From Bacteroidota bacterium (GTDB taxonomy: Bacteria > Bacteroidota > Ignavibacteria > Kapaibacteriales > UBA2268), in the NCBI GenBank assembly GCA_022707965.1, contig JAKIZO010000021.1, forward strand, positions 1-32,416: a DNA stretch of 32,416 bases, written 5' to 3'. Shown piece after piece: positions 7,807 to 16,338 of the stretch. The notes under the pieces were generated by a model that was not told the origin of the DNA, did no database searches, and saw nothing but the letters and a program-made list of their open reading frames with translations. The position numbers and the translations under genes are program-made. How positions within the stretch are numbered: position 1 is the stretch's first letter; the number at the start of each line of letters is the position of its first letter.

Positions 7807-9582
7807 ATGAAAAACAAAGAATTGCAAGTTGTATTCACGAATAAAGCTCGCTGCCGTGATTGTTATCGTTGCATACGCAACTGCCCAGTAAAAGCAATTG
7901 AAATGAAAAAAGGGCAGGCTTCGGTTATCGATAGTCGTTGTATTCATTGCGGAACTTGCATCGCAGAATGTCCCCAGAAAGCAAAAACATATCGTCGTGA
8001 GGTCGAACTGGTGCGAGAACTCTTAAATTGTGGCGAAAAAGTTGCTGCAAGTATTGCACCATCTTTCGCAAGTTTCTATGAAGGTTGGGAACGCATTCGA
8101 ATTCCTTCGGCACTTCGAAAACTTGGCTTCTCTTATGTTGCAGAAACATCAGTTGGTGCTTATTACACTTCAACAATTACGAAAGAACTGTTTCACAAAC
8201 AAAATAGTAATAGCCTTATCTCTTCTGCTTGTCCCGCAGTTGTAAGCTACATAGAGAAATACCATCCTGCATTAGTCGATAGATTAGTCCCTGCTGTTAG
8301 TCCTATGATTGCTCATTCTCGACATATCAAGAAGCGTTTTGGCAATGAGTTCAAAATTGTATTTATTGGACCCTGTATTGCTAAAAAGGCTGAATCTGAC
8401 CGTACAGAATACCAGGAAGATATTGATTATGTTATCACTTTCGATGAACTAAATGAACTATTCAAAGATGAGGGCATAAATTTAGCTAATTTTGAAGCAA
8501 GCGATTTTGATGAATATGCACCCCAGAATGCGTTGCTTTATCCACTTTCAGGAGGATTGCTCAAAACATCGGGCTACGACACAGACATTTTTCAAACAAA
8601 AGTAATCGCTTTAAGTGGCTTCGAAGATGTCAAAGAAATGGCAATTTATCTCGAAAATAATAATTATGAAAATATCCTGTTTGAGCCTCTTTTCTGCAAA
8701 AACGGATGTATCAATGGTAAAGGAATTACATCTGATAAAAATATGTTCGAGCGAAAAGAGGAAATTTTCAGCTACTTCAAAAAGTATCCCGAAAGAGAAT
8801 TTAAGCCAATTGACGATAATAACTTAATTGCAAACTTTTACAATGATGTTGCAATCGAACTCAAACAGTATTCCGAAGATGAATTATTGCAAATACTCGA
8901 AAAAACAGGTAATTCCTCGGAGGAAAATCGTTTGAACTGCCAGTCCTGCGGCTATAATACCTGCGAAGAAAAGGCTCGTGCGGTGCTCGATGGAATGGCT
9001 GAAATTGATATGTGCATACCATTTATGCGACGAAAAGCTGAAATGAAGAACGATAAGATTATCGAATCCAGCCCGAATGGAATTGTTATCGTCGATGAAC
9101 ATCTGAAAATTATTAGTATGAATCCTGCGTTCAGGCGGTTCTTTATGTGCTCGGAAGCAATTATTGGCAAACCAATTTCATATTTAATGGACCCGGAACC
9201 TTTTGTGCGAATCGCTACCAAACACGATTATATTATTGAACTTACTCAAAAACACGAAAATTATGGTATTGTGTGCCATCAGATTATTTATGAACTTAAA
9301 AATGAAAAACAAATCGTCGGAATATTTGTAAATATTACAAAAAATATAGCTGATAAGTCCAAGCTTGATGATATCAGACAGCGAACGATTAAAGAAGCCC
9401 GTCAATTGCTATCGCATCAAATTTCTATGGCACAAAACATTGCTAAATTATTAGCTGAAAGCACTGCCCAGGGTGAAGCTCTTGTCGAAAACATACTGAA
9501 AATCACAGAAGAACAATCTACAAGTGGAGAAGCAGAAAAAGATAAGCGAGGCTGGATATGGGATATGTATATGTCGAGATAG
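7807..9582 (+). CDS. hydS: sensory-type [FeFe]-hydrogenase with PAS domain
   Basis: A 591-residue protein, read here from the ATG at 7807 (a TTG lies 9 nt upstream). Two [4Fe-4S] ferredoxin motifs come first (Cys 16,19,22,26 and 45,48,51,55), then the H-cluster domain with all four ligands: Cys142 (SSACP), Cys190 (GPCIAKK), Cys297 and Cys301 (FCKNGC). An extra Fe-S module follows (Cys378, 381, 386, 403), then a PAS domain (about 417-512) and a helical tail. In catalytic enzymes the first motif is TSCCP; here the proton-transfer Cys is Ala141. That is the known hallmark of HydS-type enzymes thought to sense H2 rather than make it. It overlaps the phosphatase gene by 25 nt, so the two probably form one signalling pair. 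Confidence 0.92.
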   Translation: MKNKELQVVFTNKARCRDCYRCIRNCPVKAIEMKKGQASVIDSRCIHCGTCIAECPQKAKTYRREVELVRELLNCGEKVAASIAPSFASFYEGWERIRIPSALRKLGFSYVAETSVGAYYTSTITKELFHKQNSNSLISSACPAVVSYIEKYHPALVDRLVPAVSPMIAHSRHIKKRFGNEFKIVFIGPCIAKKAESDRTEYQEDIDYVITFDELNELFKDEGINLANFEASDFDEYAPQNALLYPLSGGLLKTSGYDTDIFQTKVIALSGFEDVKEMAIYLENNNYENILFEPLFCKNGCINGKGITSDKNMFERKEEIFSYFKKYPEREFKPIDDNNLIANFYNDVAIELKQYSEDELLQILEKTGNSSEENRLNCQSCGYNTCEEKARAVLDGMAEIDMCIPFMRRKAEMKNDKIIESSPNGIVIVDEHLKIISMNPAFRRFFMCSEAIIGKPISYLMDPEPFVRIATKHDYIIELTQKHENYGIVCHQIIYELKNEKQIVGIFVNITKNIADKSKLDDIRQRTIKEARQLLSHQISMAQNIAKLLAESTAQGEALVENILKITEEQSTSGEAEKDKRGWIWDMYMSR

Positions 9583-10709
9583 AAAAAAGCCAGGCTACTA
9601 AAAAAACTAATACTGCTTGCGGCGACGTCGTTTTGATTGATAGAGACCAGAATTCAACAATTATCATCCTTGCTGACGGAATGGGTTCAGGCGTTAAAGC
9701 AAGTATATATGCAACAATGTGCGTATCTCGATTGCGAGAATTATTAAAATGTGGGTTCACTTTGCTCCAGGCTTTTGCAGCTATGGTAAGAACTATGAAC
9801 CAGGCTGCTCGTGAAAATCTGCCTTATGCAGTTTTTTCTATCGCAAGAATAATCAATGACGGACTTGGGGTTGTGTTAAGTTTCGAGATGCCTCCGCCTA
9901 TTTATATTTCCAAAGGGTCAGCTACTGTTTTGAAAGGTAGGTCAACAACGGTTGAGAAATCTGTGATAACAGAAACAAATTGCTATCTTTCGGTTGGTGA
10001 TGCTTTGCTGCTTGTTTCAGATGGAGTTACACAAGCTGGAATTGGTCGGGGCTTACCTATGGGGCTCGGTCCTGAGGGAGTTTGCAAAATTATTAATGGA
10101 ATACTTTCTGATGGTAGAAAACTTTACGAAATTCCTCACCAATTGCAGACAAAAATTTACTCACTTTGCAACAATAACAACGATGATGATGTAACTTCAA
10201 TTTTGGCGTATTCACGAATTGGTGCAATTGCAAATGTGCTTTCTGGTCCACCGATAAACAAAAGTAGAGATTTTGAAGTTTGCAGAAAGTTTTTCTCGAT
10301 GGACGGTACCAAAATTGTTTGTGGTGGAACAACCGCAAGTATTGTTTCCAAATATCTGAACAAGAGAATTGATATTGACGATACTTTTGCAAATCATTTC
10401 ACACCACCAAAGTATTCGATTGAAGGTGTTGATTTAGTTACCGAAGGTGCAGTAACACTTAATCAGTTATATAATGTCCTGGATGAAGACCGCTCGCTAA
10501 TGGACGAGCAAAATCCTGTAACAGAACTATATGATTATCTAATGAACGCAGATAGAATTAATTTCTTTGTTGGAACTTCATATAATCCAGCTACCGATAA
10601 TATAGGGTTCGTACAGCAAGGGCTACTTTCGAGAAAGAAAATCATTCCATTGCTTGCTGCAAGATTTCGAGAACTTGGAAAAGTTGTAGTAATCGAAGAA
10701 ATTGATTAA
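9558..10709 (+). CDS. SpoIIE-type PP2C phosphatase linked to the hydrogenase
   Basis: A 383-residue protein whose residues 1-218 form a PP2C/SpoIIE phosphatase domain. The metal-binding acids are visible: Asp23 in CGDVV, Asp40 in ADGMGSG, Asp155 in VSDG and Asp209-211 in the last motif NNNDDDVTS. PP2C enzymes remove phosphate from Ser/Thr with two metal ions. Residues about 220-383 form a second domain (VCGGTTASI, then a long helix-rich stretch) that I do not recognise. The gene starts inside the end of the hydrogenase gene, so it likely transmits the hydrogenase signal to a protein partner. Such pairs are known among group C/D [FeFe]-hydrogenases. Confidence 0.85.
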   Translation: MGYVYVEIEKSQATKKTNTACGDVVLIDRDQNSTIIILADGMGSGVKASIYATMCVSRLRELLKCGFTLLQAFAAMVRTMNQAARENLPYAVFSIARIINDGLGVVLSFEMPPPIYISKGSATVLKGRSTTVEKSVITETNCYLSVGDALLLVSDGVTQAGIGRGLPMGLGPEGVCKIINGILSDGRKLYEIPHQLQTKIYSLCNNNNDDDVTSILAYSRIGAIANVLSGPPINKSRDFEVCRKFFSMDGTKIVCGGTTASIVSKYLNKRIDIDDTFANHFTPPKYSIEGVDLVTEGAVTLNQLYNVLDEDRSLMDEQNPVTELYDYLMNADRINFFVGTSYNPATDNIGFVQQGLLSRKKIIPLLAARFRELGKVVVIEEID

Positions 10710-10766
10710 CAATATTGCTGAATTATTTCGTCTATAACTTATATTTCTCATTTTTAAGAGGTTATT

Positions 10767-11279
10767 ATGATTAAAAAAGTTATCGAAGACGCAATTAATC
10801 AGCAAATTGTTCGTGAAATGTATTCATCCAATCTTTATCTGGCAATGTCTGCTTATTTTGCCTCAATTAATTTGAATGGCTTTTCCAACTGGATGCATGT
10901 TCAGGCAGAAGAAGAAATGATGCATGCCTTAAAGTTTTTCGATTATTTGATAGATCGTGGTGGCAAAGTTAAAATCGGTCAAATTGCAGCACCACCATCA
11001 GAATGGGAATCGCCACTCGCTGCATTCGAAGATGCTCTTCGCCACGAACAACTTGTTACAGGCTGGATTAACGAACTGGCTGATTTAGCATTCAATGAAA
11101 AAGACCACGCTACTTCAAGTATGTTGCAATGGTTTATTGACGAACAGGTGGAAGAAGAAGCTACAACGGGTGAAATCGTTGAAAGACTTAAATTAATTGG
11201 CGATTCGAAAGGCGCCTTATTCTTCCTCGATAATGAATTAAAACAAAGAAAATCTGAACCAAAGCAATCAGGCGAATAA
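10767..11279 (+). CDS. ftnA: bacterial ferritin
   Basis: A 170-residue four-helix ferritin. All the ferroxidase-centre residues fall at the standard numbers: Glu17, Glu50, His53 (AEEEMMHALK), Glu94 (RHEQ) and Gln127 (DEQVEEE). It oxidises Fe2+ and stores it as ferric mineral in the cytosol. AAGAGG sits 6 nt before the ATG. It is 57 nt past the phosphatase, so it may be separate or the last gene of that unit. Short, hydrophilic C-terminal tail. Confidence 0.95.
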   Translation: MIKKVIEDAINQQIVREMYSSNLYLAMSAYFASINLNGFSNWMHVQAEEEMMHALKFFDYLIDRGGKVKIGQIAAPPSEWESPLAAFEDALRHEQLVTGWINELADLAFNEKDHATSSMLQWFIDEQVEEEATTGEIVERLKLIGDSKGALFFLDNELKQRKSEPKQSGE

Positions 11280-11358
11280 GTTTATTTATTAATTTGCTTT
11301 CTCAAAAAAAAGAATTGTCCAAATAAATATTTCAGCAACATTGCAATAATCTATCTAA

Positions 11359-11391
11359 AACCTTCGGAAGGTTCGAAACCTTCCGAAGGTT
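11359..11391. repeat. hairpin of AACCTTCCGAAG type, copy 1
   Basis: A perfect 15-bp inverted repeat (AACCTTCGGAAGGTT / AACCTTCCGAAGGTT) with a 3-nt loop (CGA). It has no T run on the plus strand and only a short one on the minus strand. The core AACCTTCCGAAG also makes the left arm of the terminator at 20001, so the two look like members of a repeated family. It lies between ferritin and L19, whose transcripts converge here. Confidence 0.7.
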
Positions 11392-11516
11392 AAAGTATCA
11401 AACTTTGAGACTGACTCTTTTGTTATAATCAAATATTAAATAAAGTAATAAAGCGATATTCAATCTATAAAAAACAAGAAAGTATTTATTTTCAAGGATT
11501 GATTATTTTATGGCAC

Positions 11517-11554
11517 AAAAAAACTGCCTTACAAAATTGTAAGACAGTTTTTTT
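11517..11554. terminator. bidirectional terminator of rplS and ferritin
   Basis: A hairpin (stem CTGcCTTACAA / TTGTAAGaCAG with one mismatch and a short loop) flanked by seven A on the left and seven T on the right, so it can end transcription from either side. L19 ends 18 nt away on the minus strand. Confidence 0.85.
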
Positions 11555-11572
11555 ATTAATATTGAAATTGTA

Positions 11573-11959
11573 TTAATTATTCGACGTTTTAGCGCGTATC
11601 TTTCTTTCGCTCATTCCTCTTAAATAATATAATTTAGCACGGCGAGCTCGACCTGTTCGCTCTACTGTTATGCTTTGTATCATTGGCGAATACAATGGGA
11701 AAATCCTTTCTACACCAACTCCGTTCGAAATCTTTCTAACTAAAAAAGTTTCGTTGATACCAGAACCACGACGCGAAAGCACTATCCCTTTGAAATTCTG
11801 AATACGCTCTTTTTCGCCTTCAACTACTCGAACTGCTACATTTACTGTGTCGCCCGGCTTGAAATCAGGTATTTCTGCAAAGTTTTCGCCGTCCTTATTT
11901 TTACGGGCTTCAATTGTTTTTTCAAGCAGTATTTGATTTACATAATCTAAAGTATTCAC
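11573..11959 (-). CDS. rplS: 50S ribosomal protein L19
   Basis: L19 with [31 protein letters not shown] and [23 protein letters not shown], the family's core, ending in YYLRG. It sits at the 30S-50S interface. I choose the GTG at 11959-11957: AGGAG lies 7 nt before it, and the -33/-7 promoter at 11989-12020 makes starts at 11980 or 12019 unlikely (the latter falls inside the -33). That gives 128 residues, normal for L19. A terminator follows 18 nt past the stop. Confidence 0.92.
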   Translation of the reverse strand: MNTLDYVNQILLEKTIEARKNKDGENFAEIPDFKPGDTVNVAVRVVEGEKERIQNFKGIVLSRRGSGINETFLVRKISNGVGVERIFPLYSPMIQSITVERTGRARRAKLYYLRGMSERKIRAKTSNN

Positions 11960-11988
11960 TTTTACGCTCCTTAATTTCATATGAGACA

Positions 11989-12020
11989 CAAAATTATTAA
12001 AATTACAAATATTATCCAAA
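11989..12020 (-). promoter_or_regulatory. Bacteroidota-type promoter of rplS
   Basis: On the minus strand TTTG (12020-12017) is followed after 20 nt by TAATTTTG (11996-11989). It is just upstream of the AGGAG-GTG start chosen for L19. Confidence 0.5.
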
Positions 12021-12109
12021 TAAAATTATCCACATTTAATTTTTCTTATTTCTTATTTACCTTTTTATTATTTTTGAAAATTTGTAAGTTTCACTTTATG
12101 GTTCGAATT

Positions 12110-13528
12110 ATGTTTTCACTCGATACAATTACTTCTCTTGCTAAAAGACGCGGATTTGTATTCCAATCCTCTGAAATTTATGGTGGGCTCAATGGTTGCT
12201 GGGACTATGGTCCATTAGGTGTTGAACTTCTTGCTAATATTAAGAATGCTTGGTGGAAAGAAATGACCTTCCGCGATAATATCGAAGGTCTCGATGCCGC
12301 TATACTGATGCACCCTCGCACCTGGGATGCAAGTGGGCACACATCTCAATTCAGCGACCCAATGATTGATAACAAAACAAGCAAATCACGCTACCGTGCC
12401 GATAACTTAATCGAAGATTTTATCGAAAAAATGAGAAAAAAGAATAAAACCGAACTTGCTAACGAAATCGAAACTGCTCTAAACCAAGCAAAAGAACCCA
12501 ATGATTTCTACGATATAATTATTAAATATCAAATTCCTGACCCTGTTTCGGGCACTACCGATTGGACGCCCGTTCGCAATTTCAACCTTATGTTCAAAAC
12601 ATTTATCGGACCCGTTGAAGACGATAGTGCAATTGTTTATCTGCGTCCCGAAACTGCACAAGGCATATTCGTAAATTTCAAAAATGTTCTTGATACTGCT
12701 CGCCAAAAAATTCCTTTCGGTATCGCTCAAATCGGTAAAGCTTTCCGCAACGAAATTAACACCAAAAATTTCCTCTTTCGCACTCGCGAATTCGAACAAA
12801 TGGAAATGCAATTTTTCGTCAAACCCGGCTCCGAAAAAGAGTGGTTCGATTACTGGAAAGAACAACGCTGGAATTGGTACAATCGATTGGGTATGAAACA
12901 AGAAAAACTACGCTGGAAAGTTCACGAAAAACTTGCTCACTACGCTAACTATGCAGTTGATATAGAGTTCGAATTTCCATTCGGTTTCGGAGAAATTGAA
13001 GGTATCCACTCGCGCACTGATTTTGACCTTCGCAACCATCAAGAATTTTCAGGTAAAAAAATGGAATATGTCGATTCAGTTAATAACGAACGCTATATTC
13101 CCTACGTTATCGAAACTTCTGGTGGTGTTTCCCGTTCCTTTATGGCATTCCTTTGCAATGCGTACGACGAAGAAGAAGTTGCTTCCGACAACGGAAAATC
13201 TGAAAAACGGACTGTACTTCGCTTTGCTAATGTGCTTGCTCCTATCAAAGCTGCAATTCTACCACTTGTCAACAAAGATGGTATGCCCGAAATAGCTGAA
13301 ACTATTTACAGAGATTTGCAGAAATCCTTCAAAGTTCAGTACGATACTTCCGGGGCTATCGGACGCCGCTACCGCCGTCAAGATGAAATCGGCACCCCAT
13401 TCTGCATTACTATCGACGGTCAAACCTTAGAGGACAATACTGTTACTGTTCGCGAGCGCGATTCTATGCAGCAAATTAGAATTAATGCAGACAACTTGAA
13501 AAATTATCTTCTTGAAAAGTTTATTTAA
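12110..13528 (+). CDS. glyS: glycyl-tRNA synthetase (single-chain type)
   Basis: A class II synthetase of the single-chain, dimeric type, 472 residues from the ATG at 12110 (MFSLDTITSLAKRRGFVFQSSEIYGG), which matches the family's usual start. An ATG at 12098 and longer upstream frames are also open. Family motifs: WDYGPLGVELL, MHPRTWDASGH, then motif 2 AFRNEI with LFRTREFEQMEMQFF, motif 3 ETSGGVSRSFMAFL and the C-terminal anticodon domain with DNTVTVRERDSMQQIRI. It charges tRNA-Gly with glycine. No Shine-Dalgarno and no clear promoter were found. It diverges from rplS. Confidence 0.95.
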   Translation: MFSLDTITSLAKRRGFVFQSSEIYGGLNGCWDYGPLGVELLANIKNAWWKEMTFRDNIEGLDAAILMHPRTWDASGHTSQFSDPMIDNKTSKSRYRADNLIEDFIEKMRKKNKTELANEIETALNQAKEPNDFYDIIIKYQIPDPVSGTTDWTPVRNFNLMFKTFIGPVEDDSAIVYLRPETAQGIFVNFKNVLDTARQKIPFGIAQIGKAFRNEINTKNFLFRTREFEQMEMQFFVKPGSEKEWFDYWKEQRWNWYNRLGMKQEKLRWKVHEKLAHYANYAVDIEFEFPFGFGEIEGIHSRTDFDLRNHQEFSGKKMEYVDSVNNERYIPYVIETSGGVSRSFMAFLCNAYDEEEVASDNGKSEKRTVLRFANVLAPIKAAILPLVNKDGMPEIAETIYRDLQKSFKVQYDTSGAIGRRYRRQDEIGTPFCITIDGQTLEDNTVTVRERDSMQQIRINADNLKNYLLEKFI

Positions 13529-13544
13529 CTTTTTGCTTGAATTA

Positions 13545-13658
13545 TGGGACTGTCTTAAAAAGCTAAATAACCAATAAATTATAATTTTTTTGTAGAGGTA
13601 CGGCTTGCCGTGCCTCTTCTTCCGATGGTTCAAAAAAATACTTATGAGACAGCCCCCA
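13545..13658. mobile_element. MITE-like element between glyS and thpR
   Basis: About 114 bases bounded by imperfect terminal inverted repeats: TGGGACTGTCTTA at the left, and the right end reads TGGGGGCTGTCTCA when reversed. Inside is a hairpin (13594-13604 with 13607-13617, GAGGTACGGC / GCCGTGCCTC, one G-U pair). No coding capacity and no clear target-site duplication. The pattern is typical of a non-autonomous element, but there is only one copy to see here. Confidence 0.4.
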
Positions 13659-13722
13659 ATTTACTTTAATATCTGATTATTTTTGCTTATATTTCTTTTG
13701 TTTTAACAAATTTTTGAAAGTT

Positions 13723-14259
13723 ATGAATAAAAGATTATTTGTAGGTGTTTTCATAGATAATTCAATTTTTGATAATAAACTAAATCAACTGAAACAAGAT
13801 TTTGATAAAGCTACCATAGGGAAGTGGGTCGAAGATTATAATCTTCATTTTACTTTAAAATTCATTGGCGATTTCCCAATTCCTAAAATCTCTGAATTAA
13901 GAACTGCTCTTTCCGAACATCTTACTGATTATCAGGAAAGTCTTGTTTTTTCTGGTGTCTCAGTCCTTCCAAATCGAAAAGTTCCACGCGTTTTGTATAT
14001 AGACATTCAGACAGAAACCAATCTACTCCTCGAAAAATTCATCATCATTGATGATATTTGTTCCGAATTCGGTATAAAAAAAGAAACCAGAGAATTTAAG
14101 CCGCATCTTACACTTCTTCGAATGAAAAGTGTTGCTAATAGCTTCTATCGCTATCTTGATAAATACTCTAATGAATATTTCGGAACTTTAACAAACTTTC
14201 GTGTAGAACTCATTGAAAGTATTCTAACTCCTTATGGTCCGAAATATACTATTATTTGA
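13723..14259 (+). CDS. thpR: RNA 2',3'-cyclic phosphodiesterase (2'-5' RNA ligase family)
   Basis: A 178-residue protein of the 2H phosphoesterase family. The two catalytic HxTx motifs are His42-Phe-Thr44 (HFTLKFIG) and His128-Leu-Thr130 (HLTLLRMK), one per lobe. These enzymes open 2',3'-cyclic phosphates on RNA ends and can form 2'-5' bonds in vitro. I use the ATG at 13723 (MNKRLFVGVF), the usual family start, rather than the TTG at 13714. A single gene downstream of the MITE-like element. Confidence 0.92.
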   Translation: MNKRLFVGVFIDNSIFDNKLNQLKQDFDKATIGKWVEDYNLHFTLKFIGDFPIPKISELRTALSEHLTDYQESLVFSGVSVLPNRKVPRVLYIDIQTETNLLLEKFIIIDDICSEFGIKKETREFKPHLTLLRMKSVANSFYRYLDKYSNEYFGTLTNFRVELIESILTPYGPKYTII

Positions 14260-14480
14260 GTATCTATCTGAAAAATATTGATTTAATTATCTTTTTCGAT
14301 TAATTTTCTATTATTTAAAAATTAGTTTCTTTTAATTTTTCATTTTTTCTTTGTATTTATCCATTCTTCATCGTTATATTATCTTTATATCTTTGTCGAA
14401 AATGACGTTTTTTTATAAACATTAGCAATCAAAATAAGTTATAAACACATAAGATTCTTTGTATAATTGTCGGAGGTTTT
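14260..14480 (+). promoter_or_regulatory. T-rich leader of the envelope operon
   Basis: A 221-nt gap that is strongly T-rich. TATCTTTG at 14388-14395 matches the Bacteroidota -7 element but has no TTG at the right distance upstream. GGAGG at 14472-14476 precedes the GTG start by 4 nt. AAAAATTA and TAATTTTT near 14315-14340 could form a weak hairpin after thpR. No small gene was found. Confidence 0.3.
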
Positions 14481-15032
14481 GTGAGAAAATACCTTGTTTT
14501 TTTAGTTTTTTTGGTCTTATTCTTTCCAATCAATGCTATTTGCAGCATATACTATTCCGCTGGTGCAAACTACCTGATACCTACTGAAAAATTTAAGGAT
14601 AAAAACAAAAAGTCATTGGGTATCAAGCTTGAAGTAATGAACAAGAATTATTGTCGCTTATGGTATGGATTGAGAATTGACCAATTCAATCTCAAAAAAG
14701 AAAATGAAATAAGCTACTACAAAAAAGAAACGCTTATTTCGCCTGTTGTTAAGTATTCTCCATTTGTTCGCGATTGCTTCGACAACAAGTTCCTTCCCTA
14801 CATCGAAGGACAAATTATTCTAAGCTCCATTTCCGGCACAGATAATCTCTCCAAACTTGGTTTTGGTGGGGGCTTAGGTCTTGGTCTTGCCTATAATTTC
14901 AAATGCTTTAAAAAATGCTGGATGATTGATGCACAAGCGATTTATTCGGCACCAAATTTTATCTATAGAGCCGATAAACGCGAGAACCTTAAATCTATTA
15001 ATTGTGGTTTATCTTTGAGTGTGAGCCTATGA
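14481..15032 (+). CDS. small predicted outer-membrane beta-barrel protein
   Basis: A 183-residue exported protein starting at GTG (GGAGG 4 nt before it). A signal peptide (about 22 residues, very hydrophobic) is followed by alternating beta-strand-like sequence: YYSAGANYLIP, KLGFGGGLGLGLAYNF and a C-terminal CGLSLSVSL. This suits a small outer-membrane barrel. No family recognised. Six Cys occur in the mature part, three within CFKKCW and NCG near the end. It is the first gene of a four-gene unit and overlaps the next by ATGA. Confidence 0.7.
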   Translation: MRKYLVFLVFLVLFFPINAICSIYYSAGANYLIPTEKFKDKNKKSLGIKLEVMNKNYCRLWYGLRIDQFNLKKENEISYYKKETLISPVVKYSPFVRDCFDNKFLPYIEGQIILSSISGTDNLSKLGFGGGLGLGLAYNFKCFKKCWMIDAQAIYSAPNFIYRADKRENLKSINCGLSLSVSL

Positions 15033-16327
15033 AAAACAATTTACTTCTTGTGTCTGTTGCGAGCATTGCGTTTCTAATGCTTTTCTCTTGCTCTGCAAAG
15101 GTTTCCTGGGACGACGCTGTTAGAATTAAGCAAGATTCTTCTTATAAATACATAACTCACCCAAAAACAAAAAATTTCCGTTCCGGCGCTACTCTTCGCG
15201 GAGAAGTCAAAAAAATCGAGGTCGTGGGTTATCCTGATACCTGTCCGATGAACAATTGGGTCTACAAAAGCTTTGTCGTTTTTGTTGATTCTTCTGTCAA
15301 AAAAAGAATCATCAGAGAACGTATCCCGCTCGACGATATAGATTTAGTCGGGCTTAAACTCAATCTTCCTCAAAATCAATATGGCAATATTAATTATTTC
15401 GAAAACTACAACGACCCGCTTTTGCCAAGAATGCTCAGAGAAGTTCCCGTTGATACTCTATATCGGGATACTTGCTCGACACCTTGCAATTGCAATTCTC
15501 TAACCATTGATTTCGATGTCGAAGTTCCCTGCTTACTTTGCCTTGAATGTCCCGATAGGGAACTTCCCAAATATTTCCTCGAAATCAAGCCTGGATATTC
15601 TCTTTACAATGATTTTAATGCCTTTTCAAAAAAGATTGGGCGCGATGATTGGACTGCCGATGTCGCCTTTGGCTATCGGTTCGGAAGCTCACGCAGGTGG
15701 GGGATAGGGCTAATCGCATCATCGGGTGTTCGCACTTTCAATCAATTTGATAGTTCCCTTACTCGAAGATTTTCCCTCAATTTATATGGACGCTACGAGC
15801 TTGTAAGAGACCGTTTCACCCGCAGTATTAACATTTCCGACACTTCCATTACTTCCACTCCTGAAATGTTTACTTACGATACAATCGTTTTTCCCAAAAA
15901 TTGCGAGTGTCCCGAAGAAGGTGATTCTCTGATAATTATCCAGAAAATTAATCCTAATTACCTTGTTGAAGTTAAAAATCGCCAAATAGTCGAAGAATAT
16001 GAAAAACGTCCTTGCTTTGTTCCTTTCGTTTACGGCTTGTTTGGTCTCAGCATTGATAAGTTTTCAGTTGAACTTATGCAATTAAGCTTCAATAATGACT
16101 GTAAGAAAAAATTAGACGCAAAAGCACCCGATTTGGACATTTCTCTACCTATAAATATTGGTTTTGGTATCGGTTTTGAAGTTCCAATCACCCGAAAAAT
16201 TGATTTCTCTACCGATTTAGGCTTCCGTTCTATTTCTTATGCCGACAAAACTTATAACTCAGGCTTTGTTTCACCTACTCGCAAACGCATCAATTCATTA
16301 ATTTTAAGGTTAGGAATAACTATATAA
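15029..16327 (+). CDS. lipoprotein with Cys-rich middle and barrel-like C-terminus
   Basis: I place the start at the ATG at 15029, which overlaps the previous stop (ATGA) and gives a lipobox LFSC with Cys21. The 432-residue protein has an N-terminal part of unknown fold, then a Cys-rich segment (CSTPCNCN, VPCLLCLECP near residues 150-180), and from about residue 185 a beta-rich portion (YFLEIKPGYSLYNDF, TADVAFGYRFG, FSLNLYGRYEL, ending SLILRLGITI) like outer-membrane barrel or PorT-like proteins. Not a recognised family. Together these suggest an outer-membrane-anchored protein; that is inference. Confidence 0.7.
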   Translation: MKNNLLLVSVASIAFLMLFSCSAKVSWDDAVRIKQDSSYKYITHPKTKNFRSGATLRGEVKKIEVVGYPDTCPMNNWVYKSFVVFVDSSVKKRIIRERIPLDDIDLVGLKLNLPQNQYGNINYFENYNDPLLPRMLREVPVDTLYRDTCSTPCNCNSLTIDFDVEVPCLLCLECPDRELPKYFLEIKPGYSLYNDFNAFSKKIGRDDWTADVAFGYRFGSSRRWGIGLIASSGVRTFNQFDSSLTRRFSLNLYGRYELVRDRFTRSINISDTSITSTPEMFTYDTIVFPKNCECPEEGDSLIIIQKINPNYLVEVKNRQIVEEYEKRPCFVPFVYGLFGLSIDKFSVELMQLSFNNDCKKKLDAKAPDLDISLPINIGFGIGFEVPITRKIDFSTDLGFRSISYADKTYNSGFVSPTRKRINSLILRLGITI

Positions 16328-16338
16328 AGGGAATTATT

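Noticed and set aside
11981-12109. N-terminal extension of glyS
   Set aside because: The extra 43 residues are hydrophobic and unlike any synthetase start; they also cover the rplS promoter.
14461-14468. TATAAT before the GTG at 14481 as a sigma-70 -10 box
   Set aside because: It is 13 nt from the start codon and next to GGAGG, so the transcript would begin within the Shine-Dalgarno; no -35 is seen.
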